Source: Hoeflea ulvae
Lineage (GTDB): Bacteria > Pseudomonadota > Alphaproteobacteria > Rhizobiales > Rhizobiaceae
NCBI RefSeq assembly: GCF_026619435.1
Contig: NZ_JAOVZQ010000001.1
Coordinates: 751,501 to 815,500 of the forward strand
Direction: 5' to 3'
DNA: 64,000 bases
The translations under genes and the position numbers were made by a program. Under the pieces are notes generated by a model, which was not told where the DNA came from, did no database searches, and saw nothing but the letters and a program-made list of their open reading frames with translations. How positions within the stretch are numbered: the first letter of the stretch is position 1; each line of letters begins with the position of its first letter. Positions 26,508 through 34,187 of this stretch are shown here, in pieces.

Positions 26508-26968
26508 TTACCGACGCGTCTAGATATTACGGGTGCGTGCTGCACGTGATAACTGATTGGAGTCAGGAGCACGTCAGTGTCCAAAGATTGTTCACCGACA
26601 CGCCTGGGTTCTATCTAGTGAATCATGCGTTGCCTCTCTATGTGAAGTACTCGACAAGCCGGAAAGGGCCATGGGCGTTTAATTTTCACGCTGGGCACCA
26701 AGAATCCCAGAAAAAGCTTTTTTCTGAGTATGGTGAATGTGTCACTGCATTTGTATGCGGCCGTGACGGGATTGCTGCATTGCCGTATACGGAAATGCGG
26801 AAGGTGCTTGACGAAAATTTCGAACTTCAAGAGGGTGTTTCGATACGTCGGCGTCACAATCAAATGTACCAGATAAAGGGACATGATGGAACGCTTGATA
26901 GACGCGTATCCAGAAACAGCCTACCGGAAATACTAAATAGCCACATAGAAAAGTTTGTAAGTCGATGA
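26504..26968 (+). CDS. Unknown 154-residue protein inside the Z1-methyltransferase operon
   Basis: No family could be named. Visible: a short hydrophobic strand GFYLVNHALPLYVKYSTSRKG followed by PWAFNF (residues about 36-61), then FVCGRDGIAALPYTEMRKVL (about 83-103), and a basic C-terminal part (SIRRRHNQMYQIKG, DRRVSRNSLPEIL). The strand-Lys-strand layout with aromatic PW recalls small nuclease or DNA-end-binding folds, but no full PD-(D/E)XK or HNH set is visible. It overlaps both neighbours by 4 bases (ATGA on each side), so it must function with them; a nuclease or specificity role is the natural guess. Confidence 0.75.
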   Translation: MITDASRYYGCVLHVITDWSQEHVSVQRLFTDTPGFYLVNHALPLYVKYSTSRKGPWAFNFHAGHQESQKKLFSEYGECVTAFVCGRDGIAALPYTEMRKVLDENFELQEGVSIRRRHNQMYQIKGHDGTLDRRVSRNSLPEILNSHIEKFVSR

Positions 26969-28149
26969 AGCATATTCACCCTTTCCCGGCACGTATGGCG
27001 CCAGAAATTGCTCTCTACAAGATTCAAATGATGTCACCCGGTGACACAATTTTGGATCCAATGGCTGGCTCGGGCATGGTGTTGTCCCAAGCTGCTCGAA
27101 ATGGTGTCAGAGCCGTTGGTATAGATATGGACCCGCTTGCCGAACTTATTGCGAGGGTTGGGGCTACACCGGTCAATGAAAAAGAGGTGACAAGTGCACT
27201 GGAAATGCTTCTGGAAGAATGCTCGAGAACCAGCGACACCGTTTGCCTACCATGGATGGACGAGCACCAAGAAACTTCGGACTTTGCAGAATTCTGGTTT
27301 GCTCCGATGCAGCGCAGGCAACTACGGAAGCTTTCGTTTAACCTCATCGTGAATCCAATTCCAGTTTCCGCGCATGTCGCCGATATTTTAAAGGTCGCCC
27401 TGTCGAGATTGATAGTAACAAAGGAACCCAAGGCATCCTTAGCAAGAGATACGGCTCATAGTCGTCCACATAGAACAATCATAGAAAATAGCTTTGATAT
27501 ATTGGCGGCACTGCCGGCGTCGCTTGCTCACATTCTTAGTGCTCTTGATGCCGATGGTATCGAAGTTCCCGCCCAAACGCACCTCGGTGATGCAAGAAAT
27601 CTTACCGTCGTTGAAAATGACTCGATCGACTGTATCGTTACATCTCCTCCGTATTTAAATGCCATCGATTACATGCGTGGACATCGATTGTCGCTTGTTT
27701 GGTTAGGTTATGACCTGGTGAGGTTGCGAAGTATTCGATCAACATCAATTGGTGCAGAAAGAGCTCTCAATGTCAGTTTAGCTACGGATTTTGATGTATT
27801 ACTAGCACAGCTGGGATTAGCCGAGCTAAATCTAAAAAATAAAAGGATGTTGGATAGATACTTCGTTGATCTGACCGCTCAGACTAAAGAGGCGTATCGA
27901 GTTTTAAAACCCGGAGCAATCGGGACCTATGTAATCGGAAATTCAACGATACGCGGGACATACGTCCAAAATAGTGAGCTATTGAAGCGGGCAGCGATGT
28001 TGGCGGGTTTCATTGTCGTCAACGAGACAGAACGAGAAATCCCTAACCACCGAAGGTATATGCCCATGTTTGGGCAGGCCGGAAACAGCCTTGCAAGCCG
28101 TATGCGAACGGAACATGTCGTCGATTTTCAGAAGCCAAAAGTTCAATAG
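26965..28149 (+). CDS. Site-specific DNA methyltransferase (N6-adenine or N4-cytosine)
   Basis: A 394-residue amino-methyltransferase. The N-terminus HIHPFPARMAPEIA is motif X-like, directly followed by SAM motif I DPMAGSGMVL (31-40) and VGIDMDPLAE (motif II/III). The catalytic motif IV is TSPPYLNAIDYMRGHR (TSPPY 226-230). The order X-I then IV, about 190 residues apart, leaves room for a target-recognition region in between, a non-beta layout. TSPPY occurs in both N4-cytosine and N6-adenine enzymes, so the base is undecided. It is the last gene of the operon and supplies the modification half of a probable restriction-like system. Confidence 0.9.
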   Translation: MKHIHPFPARMAPEIALYKIQMMSPGDTILDPMAGSGMVLSQAARNGVRAVGIDMDPLAELIARVGATPVNEKEVTSALEMLLEECSRTSDTVCLPWMDEHQETSDFAEFWFAPMQRRQLRKLSFNLIVNPIPVSAHVADILKVALSRLIVTKEPKASLARDTAHSRPHRTIIENSFDILAALPASLAHILSALDADGIEVPAQTHLGDARNLTVVENDSIDCIVTSPPYLNAIDYMRGHRLSLVWLGYDLVRLRSIRSTSIGAERALNVSLATDFDVLLAQLGLAELNLKNKRMLDRYFVDLTAQTKEAYRVLKPGAIGTYVIGNSTIRGTYVQNSELLKRAAMLAGFIVVNETEREIPNHRRYMPMFGQAGNSLASRMRTEHVVDFQKPKVQ

Positions 28150-29107
28150 AAAATATGGGCAGTTTATCCAGAAGTTTTCCCCGAAGGCGAAGTTTCCAAG
28201 GCCTTCAAGCGATAGGTCACCCCTCCTACGCGATCAGTAAATGGTATTCATCGATCAAAGCCAATTTACCTGTCTCGATGTAGAATTCCACAAAAATAAA
28301 GCTTGAAGCGGACAGACCACTATCGGCCGCACCTTAGTTTCTTATCGAAGACGGAGCAAAAGGCGCGTTCTCCCAATATGGACATTTGCCGCAGAATTCC
28401 AATTAATCAATAAGGTCTGGAGGTTGTGCGGTCCCTCCATAAGGCCCCCCAAAATATCCCCCAAAATTTCCACACCCTTTGCCCCCATGCGATACTTCCT
28501 CCACCTTCCGTTCACACGGATGGCCGGGGCCTACGGAACCCTGGTTGGCGGAAGGCGGTGAGTTTTGCGGCGCGGAGCCGAATCGCGTTGGCAAAAGCTT
28601 GCGGAGGAAACACCCCGGCGGGCGTTTTGGCGGGGCAGATCACAGGGATCTGCACGTTGAACCGCACAGACCCACCGCCGGAACCGGAGCCTGCTGGTCC
28701 GCGCCAGCACCGGCGGCGTCAGCTTTGACGCCGGTCCTGACAAGGCCTGAATGCGCTGGACGGTATTGAGACCGGGAGCGGTTCGGGCACAGGCGGGTTC
28801 GGTCGCCGGTACGGCCGAACACAACGAAACCGCCAGGGACTGTCGTGAGACCTTCGTCATTCGGATGCCCGCCCGTGCCCGGAAGGCAGGGGCGCCATCA
28901 CTGGCGGGGCGCGGGCGACTGCGCCAAACCACCACCTCTTTCTCACGGGCCTGTCGCCCGTGCCCCGCAATCCGGATGTTTTCAACCCGGATGCCAGACA
29001 CTCCCAAACCCTCGGCGGCACCAGGCCGCGCGCGGACTTTTCGGCGTGTCTGCTCGTCAGCGGAGCCGCGGCCCAGCCGCCCCGGGCCGGCTCAGCCGGT
29101 CAGCCGC
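28150..29107. other. Non-coding stretch after the Z1 island
   Basis: About 960 bases with no convincing gene on either strand. The first 250 bases keep the AT-rich character of the island, with runs such as CCCCCCAAAATATCCCCC near 28445; from about 28490 the DNA is GC-rich like the backbone. Frames longer than 100 codons here are overlapping GC-rich artefacts without domains. The border between the two compositions at about 28440-28490 probably marks the island end. No tRNA was seen. Confidence 0.5.
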
Positions 29108-29404
29108 TCAGGCCAGTTCAATGCGCAAGGTGCGCCCCACGGCGCTGGCCGCGCGCCGCAGCGTATCCAGCGTTACCGACGAGCTTGCCGGGTCAAGCAG
29201 ACGGTCAAGCTGGCGACGGCTGGTTTTCATCCGCGCCGCCATCGCGGTCTTGCTGATGCCCTGCTCTTTCATCGCTTCCGCCAGCTGGCCAGCGATGATC
29301 TCCTTGATGGCGCGGTCTTCGCAGTCCTCAAGCATGCCCTGGCTGGAAAGGAATTCGTCAAATGTCTCCTCGCTCACACCACTCTTCTCGCTGTCTTGCA
29401 TCAT
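29108..29404 (-). CDS. HigA-like XRE antitoxin
   Basis: A 98-residue antitoxin in the reversed (toxin first) HigBA order. The C-terminal two-thirds carry the helix-turn-helix: LAEAMKEQGISKTAMAARMKTSRRQLDRLLDPASSSVTLDTLRRAASAVG. The N-terminal acidic tail (SEETFDEFLSSQG) may contact the toxin. Its start lies inside the toxin stop (ATGA), ensuring linked translation. It would bind the palindrome GTGCCA-ATTA-TGGCAC upstream of the toxin gene. Confidence 0.88.
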   Translation of the reverse strand: MMQDSEKSGVSEETFDEFLSSQGMLEDCEDRAIKEIIAGQLAEAMKEQGISKTAMAARMKTSRRQLDRLLDPASSSVTLDTLRRAASAVGRTLRIELA

Positions 29405-29748
29405 TCAATCTCCTTCATGCGGCTGCGGGCAAGGTCGATATCCGGTTTCGGCGTCTTTTGGGTTTTCTTGATGAAACCGTGCAGCAGGATCATCTCGCTT
29501 TCGCGCATGCAAAAGATCACCCGCGCAATGCGATTGCTCTTAAGGCTGCTGCGCACTTCCCACAGCGCCTGGCCCAGCGGCGCGCAATGCGGCCGTCCCA
29601 ACGGCCAGCCGAATTCCACCTTCTGGATGTCCTTGCCAATCGTGCGCCGGTCATCGGTGCCGAGTTCGAGCAGCCAGTCACGTACCGGATGGCGCCCCGC
29701 TGCCGATTGGTAAAACCGGGCAGCAAGCTTCTTTGACCGATCCATCAT
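29401..29748 (-). CDS. HigB-like (Gp49/RelE-superfamily) toxin
   Basis: A 115-residue toxin of the phage-derived Gp49/HigB family: FYQSAAGRHPVRDWLLELGTDDRRTIGKDIQKVEFGWPLGRPHC then LWEVRSSLKSNRIARVIFCM and MILLHGFIKKTQKTPKPDIDLARSRM. RelE-fold toxins of this kind cut mRNA on the ribosome; the basic residues LWEVRSS, RIARVIF and GFIKKTQKTP are the usual active-site and RNA-binding positions. The next gene is its antitoxin, overlapping by 4 bases. Predicted transcription start is within about 5 bases of the ATG and no ribosome-binding site is visible, so the message may be leaderless. Confidence 0.9.
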   Translation of the reverse strand: MMDRSKKLAARFYQSAAGRHPVRDWLLELGTDDRRTIGKDIQKVEFGWPLGRPHCAPLGQALWEVRSSLKSNRIARVIFCMRESEMILLHGFIKKTQKTPKPDIDLARSRMKEIE

Positions 29749-29757
29749 GGCTGTGAG

Positions 29758-29786
29758 ATTGTGCCAATTATGGCACGTTCCGTCAA
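29758..29786 (-). promoter_or_regulatory. HigBA-type promoter with palindromic operator
   Basis: On the minus strand, TTGACG (29786-29781) and CACAAT (29763-29758) are separated by 17 bases. The palindrome GTGCCAATTATGGCAC (29761-29776, arms 6+6) overlaps the spacer and -10, as expected for antitoxin autorepression. The toxin ATG follows after about 9 bases. Confidence 0.65.
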
Positions 29787-29801
29787 GCCAAATATGTCCG
29801 C

Positions 29802-31392
29802 TCAGGCCGCCTTGGCGACGTGATATTCCTTGATCGCCACCATGTCGATCTGCTTCCAGCGGTCCGATTCATAGCCGAGCGAGAACTGGTCGGCGGCCAG
29901 GAACACCGGGTCGCCGTCGAGATCGCGGGCGATGTCGCCGCGATGGCTGGTGACAAAGCGGTCGAGCTCGGTCCTGTCGGCGGCGGAAATCCAGCGGCAG
30001 ACCGAAAACCGCGCCATTTCGAAACTCACCGGCAGGCCATATTCGGCCGACAACCGTTCCTTCAGCACGTCGAGCTGCAGCGCGCCGACCACGCCGACAA
30101 TCGCCGGCGATCCATCCTCGGGCGAAAACAGCTGCACCACGCCTTCCTCGGCCATCTGCTGCAGCGCCTCCTTCAGCTTTTTGGCCTTCATCGCATCCTC
30201 GAGCCTGACCCGGCGCAGGATTTCCGGCGCAAAGTTCGGCACCCCCTGGAACACCAGCGCCTCGCCCTCGGTCAGCGTGTCGCCGATCCGAAGCGTGCCG
30301 TGATTGGGAATGCCGACCACGTCGCCGGCATAGGCCGTGTCGGCAATCTGCCGCTGCGAGGCAAAGAAGAATTGTGGCGCCGACAGGCTCAGCGGCTTGC
30401 CGGTGCGCGCCAGCCGCGCCTTCATGCCGCGCTCCAGCGTGCCCGAACAGACCCGCACGAAGGCGATCCGGTCGCGGTGATTGGGGTCCATGTTTGCACT
30501 GGATCTTGAACACAAACGCCGTCATTTTCGGGTCGGTCGCTTCCACCGTCCGGGTGTCGGCAACTTGCGCCCGGGGCGGCGGCGCCAGCTCGCCCAGCGC
30601 ATTGATCAGGTCGCGCACGCCGAAATTTTTGAGAGCCGAGCCGAAATAGACCGGCGTCAGATGCCCTTCGCGAAAGCTTTCCAGATCAAACGGTTTGCAG
30701 GCCTCCACCGCCAGGCTCGCCTCCTCGATGAAGGTGGCTCGCTCGTTCTCCGGCAGCAGCCCTGCCACCTGGTCCGATTCCGGCCCGTTCACCGGCGTCA
30801 GCCCGGTCTCGCTGTCGGATTTGCGGATCGCCGATTTCGCCAGATGATAGGTGCCCGAAAACGACCGCCCCTGACCGATCGGCCAGGTCATCGGCGCGCA
30901 ATCGAGCGCCAGCTTCTGCTCGACCTCGTCCAGGAGCTCGAACGGGTTGAGCGCCTCGCGGTCCATCTTGTTGATGAAGGTGATGATTGGGATGTCGCGG
31001 AGCCGGCAGACCTCGAACAGCTTCAGCGTCCGCGGCTCGATGCCCTTGGCCGCGTCGATCACCATCACCGCCGCGTCCACCGCCGTCAGCGTCCGGTATG
31101 TATCATCGGCAAAGTCCTCATGCCCCGGCGTATCCAGCAGATTGAACACATGCCCGCCATACTCGAAGGTCATCACCGAGGTGACCACCGAGATGCCGCG
31201 CTCGCGCTCGATCTTCATCCAGTCCGACCGGGTCTGGATCCGGTCTTTCTTGGCCTTCACCTCGCCGGCCAGTTGGATCGCGCCGCCGAACAGCAAAAGT
31301 TTTTCGGTCAGCGTCGTCTTGCCGGCGTCCGGGTGCGAGATGATGGCGAAGGTGCGACGGCGGCCGACCTCCTCGGCAAGTGTATCGGGCAT
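29802..31392 (-). pseudogene. prfC: Peptide chain release factor 3, frameshifted
   Basis: RF3 is a GTPase that recycles RF1/RF2 from the ribosome after termination. The N-terminal GTPase part is intact: SHPDAGKTTLTEKL (G1), DTPGHEDFADDTYRTL (G3), TFINKMDREALNPFEL (G4). Within FVFKIQ the frame is broken by one extra base at about 30498: CAGTGCAAACATG reads into the wrong frame, whereas CAG-GCA-AAC-ATG-GAC would continue as ANMDPNHRDRIAFVRVCSG, found in the adjacent frame through to the stop. Span minus one base gives 529 residues, normal RF3 length. Either a real mutation (RF3 is dispensable in many bacteria) or a sequencing error. Start MPDTLAEEVGRRRTFAI is standard. Confidence 0.85.
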
Positions 31393-31485
31393 CGGTGGCG
31401 AATTCCTGTTGATGGCGCTGCCTTCTAACCGCTTGCCGCCCGCCATGCAATTGACCTTGGCCCGCCAAGGGTAAAAGCTCGCGCC

Positions 31486-31980
31486 ATGACCCAGCCCGTT
31501 TCCCCGTCCCGGCCCGTCCCGGAGTCCACCCCGGAGCTCAGGATTGTCCGCCTGCCGCATGGAGAAGGCCTCGATCTGCCGGCCTATGAAACCCCGGGGT
31601 CCGCCGGCATGGATTTGCGCGCCGCCGTCGAAGACAATGCCCCGCTGACGCTTGCACCCGGCGGTCGTTTTGCGGTGCCCACCGGCCTGGTCATGGAAAT
31701 CCCCTTTGGCTTTGAAGGCCAGGTCCGGCCGCGCTCCGGGCTGGCGCTCAAATCCGGCATCACCTGCCTCAACACCCCCGGCACCATCGACAGCGACTAC
31801 CGCGGCGAGGTCAAGGTGATCCTCGCCAATCTCGGCGCCGAGCCCTTCACCGTCAGCCGCGGCATGCGCATCGCCCAGCTGGTCATCGCCCCGGTGGTGC
31901 AGGCCCGGTTGGTTCTCGAAGACACGCTCAGCCAGACCGCCCGCGGCGCCGGCGGTTTCGGTTCAACCGGCGCGTTATGA
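31486..31980 (+). CDS. dut: dUTP diphosphatase (dUTPase)
   Basis: A 164-residue trimeric dUTPase converting dUTP to dUMP and pyrophosphate. All five motifs are visible: AGMDLRAAV (1), [10 protein letters not shown] (2), [13 protein letters not shown] (3), [12 protein letters not shown] (4) and the flexible [10 protein letters not shown] tail (5). The N-terminal 20 residues ([14 protein letters not shown]) are a non-conserved extension before [13 protein letters not shown], so an internal start is possible. It overlaps the next gene by 4 bases. Confidence 0.95.
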   Translation: MTQPVSPSRPVPESTPELRIVRLPHGEGLDLPAYETPGSAGMDLRAAVEDNAPLTLAPGGRFAVPTGLVMEIPFGFEGQVRPRSGLALKSGITCLNTPGTIDSDYRGEVKVILANLGAEPFTVSRGMRIAQLVIAPVVQARLVLEDTLSQTARGAGGFGSTGAL

Positions 31981-32981
31981 GCGGCGCTCTCACAGTCACC
32001 GACATGCACACCGGCGGCGAGCCGCTGCGCATTGTCAACGGTGGTTATCCCGATCTGCCCAAGGGCACCATCCTCGAAAAGCGTGCTTTTGTCCGTGATC
32101 ATCTCGATCATCTCAGAAAAGTCCTGATGTTCGAGCCGCGCGGGCACGCAGACATGTATGGCGCGCTGCTGGTCGAGCCGGACCTGCCCGGCGCCGATCT
32201 GGCGGTGCTGTTCATGCACAATGAGGGCTATTCCACCATGTGCGGCCACGCCATTGTGGCGCTCGGCCGCTATGCGGTGGATCAGGGCCTGGTGCCGCCC
32301 GGTGAACAGGTGACAATCGTCAATATCGAATGCCCCTGCGGCCTGGTCCGCGCTGAAGTCACCATGCATGATGGCAAGGCTGCCGAGGTCAGTTTTGAGA
32401 GCGTGCCGTCATTCCTGTTTGCCCGCGACAAGGCTATGACGCTGGGCCATTGGGGCAAGATCAGTTTCGACATCGCCTATGGCGGCGCGTTCTATGCGCT
32501 GGCCGACGCGCGCCAGTTCGGGCTGAAATTCGGCCGTGATCCGGTGGCAGGCTTTGTCGATGCTGCCGATGCGCTGACCCGGGAAATTCAGAAAACCATT
32601 CAACTCAGCCACCCCGACGCCGATGATCTGGCCTTTCTCTATGGCACCATCCTCACCGATGGCCGCGACGCCTGGTCGGATCAGCCGACCCGCAATATCT
32701 GTGTCTTTGCCGATCGCCAGGTCGACCGCTCGCCCACCGGCTCCGGCGTTACCGCACGACTTGCCGCCATGCGTGCCCGCGGCCAGATCGCCATCGGCCA
32801 GGCTCGGATCTTTGAAAGCATCATCGGCAGCCGCTTTTCGGGCGCGGTCGCCTCGCTGACCACCTGCGGGCCGCACGCAGCCATCACCGCGCGGGTCTCG
32901 GGCCGGGCGTTCTATTTCGGCAAGGCCGAATTCATCGTCGAGGATGACGATGCGCTGGCGGGTGGTTTTCTCGTCCGCTGA
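31977..32981 (+). CDS. Proline racemase-like protein, probable trans-3-hydroxy-L-proline dehydratase
   Basis: A 334-residue member of the proline racemase fold. The first catalytic residue Cys89 is in [16 protein letters not shown]; the second, normally Cys in racemases and epimerases, is Thr254 ([16 protein letters not shown]). A Cys/Thr pair is the known mark of trans-3-hydroxy-L-proline dehydratases, which form 1-pyrroline-2-carboxylate. The partner reductase gene is not adjacent. Its start ATG overlaps the dut stop (ATGA), so both come from one transcript although the functions are unrelated. Confidence 0.85.
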   Translation: MSGALTVTDMHTGGEPLRIVNGGYPDLPKGTILEKRAFVRDHLDHLRKVLMFEPRGHADMYGALLVEPDLPGADLAVLFMHNEGYSTMCGHAIVALGRYAVDQGLVPPGEQVTIVNIECPCGLVRAEVTMHDGKAAEVSFESVPSFLFARDKAMTLGHWGKISFDIAYGGAFYALADARQFGLKFGRDPVAGFVDAADALTREIQKTIQLSHPDADDLAFLYGTILTDGRDAWSDQPTRNICVFADRQVDRSPTGSGVTARLAAMRARGQIAIGQARIFESIIGSRFSGAVASLTTCGPHAAITARVSGRAFYFGKAEFIVEDDDALAGGFLVR

Positions 32982-33131
32982 GCCTGGTGTTGGTTTTTCC
33001 CAGAAAGAATTTCCACACCCGCATCGGGCAGGGGTATTATTTTGCGTCTGTGGTCATCGCCGTTGAGCGCAATGACTGGCCCGGCTGTCGTGCGGCGTCT
33101 ACAGTCACGGCAACCAACAAGGAGTTCTGTG

Positions 33132-34103
33132 ATGTCCGAACATTCAGCTGAAACGCCCGGTCGCGGCCGCATTTACGATTCGATCATCGACACTGTCGGC
33201 AACACGCCGATCGTCCGGCTCTCCAAGCTGGCGGCTGCCGATGGCGTCAAGGCCGAGCTTCTGGCCAAGCTCGAATTCTTCAATCCGCTCGCCTCTGTCA
33301 AGGACCGCATCGGCGTTGCCATGATCGAGGCGCTCGAAGCCGAAGGCCGGATCGCGCCGGGCAAGACCACATTGATCGAGCCGACATCGGGCAACACCGG
33401 CATCGCGCTGGCCTTTGCCGCTGCCGCCAAGGGCTACCGGCTGATCCTGACCATGCCTGAAACCATGTCGATCGAGCGCCGCAAGATGCTGGCCCTGCTC
33501 GGCGCCGAGCTGGTGCTGACCGAAGGCCCCAAGGGCATGAAGGGCGCCATCGCCGGGGCCGAGGAATTACTCGGCGAGATCGCTGACTCGGTAATGCCGC
33601 AGCAGTTCGAAAACGCTGCCAATCCGGAGATCCACCGCAAGACCACCGCAGAGGAAATCTGGAACGACACCAAGGGCGGCATCGATATTCTGGTCTCCGG
33701 CATCGGCACCGGGGGTACCATCACCGGCGTCGGCCAGGTGCTGAAGGCCAGGAAACCCGGCGTGCAGATCGTCGCCGTCGAACCGGCCGATTCCCCGGTG
33801 CTGTCGGGCGGCAATCCCGGACCGCACAAGATCCAGGGCATCGGCGCCGGTTTCGCGCCGGCTATTCTCGACACCGCCATCTATGACGAGGTTGCAAAGG
33901 TGACCAATGACGAAGCCTTTGAGATGGCCCGCCGGGTGGCCAAGCTGGAAGGCCTGCCGGTTGGCATTTCCTCGGGTGCGGCTCTCGCTGCCGCCGTCAA
34001 GATCGGTCAGCGCCCGGAAAATGCCGGCAAGCAGATCGTGGTCATCATCCCGTCCTTTGCTGAACGCTATCTGTCGACGGCGCTGTTTGACGGTCTTGGC
34101 TGA
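33132..34103 (+). CDS. cysK: Cysteine synthase A (O-acetylserine sulfhydrylase)
   Basis: A 323-residue PLP enzyme making cysteine from O-acetylserine and sulfide. PLP lysine Lys57 is in [11 protein letters not shown]; the substrate-binding loop [12 protein letters not shown] and the phosphate-binding [15 protein letters not shown] are intact, and the C-terminus has [22 protein letters not shown] before the ATG at 33132 decides the start over an upstream in-frame ATG. It is monocistronic. Confidence 0.95.
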   Translation: MSEHSAETPGRGRIYDSIIDTVGNTPIVRLSKLAAADGVKAELLAKLEFFNPLASVKDRIGVAMIEALEAEGRIAPGKTTLIEPTSGNTGIALAFAAAAKGYRLILTMPETMSIERRKMLALLGAELVLTEGPKGMKGAIAGAEELLGEIADSVMPQQFENAANPEIHRKTTAEEIWNDTKGGIDILVSGIGTGGTITGVGQVLKARKPGVQIVAVEPADSPVLSGGNPGPHKIQGIGAGFAPAILDTAIYDEVAKVTNDEAFEMARRVAKLEGLPVGISSGAALAAAVKIGQRPENAGKQIVVIIPSFAERYLSTALFDGLG

Positions 34104-34187
34104 GGCGCAATTGCGCTTCAGTCCGAGGGCTCGCCGTTTCGCCGAACCGGCGGGCTCACCCGGAGCGCTCCGCGCGTGTGACGCGGC

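Noticed and set aside
28751..29713. 320-codon frame in the gap after the island and over the HigBA genes
   Set aside because: Basic, low-complexity translation with no domain, and it runs opposite the well-supported toxin-antitoxin genes.
30480..30520. Programmed frameshifting in prfC, by analogy with prfB
   Set aside because: RF2 (prfB) is the gene known to use it; this site lacks a slippery CTTTGA-type sequence and an upstream Shine-Dalgarno signal, and RF3 is not known to be regulated this way.
34101..34120. Palindrome-like GGCGCAATTGCGC after cysK as a terminator
   Set aside because: No loop and no T run; insufficient to call.
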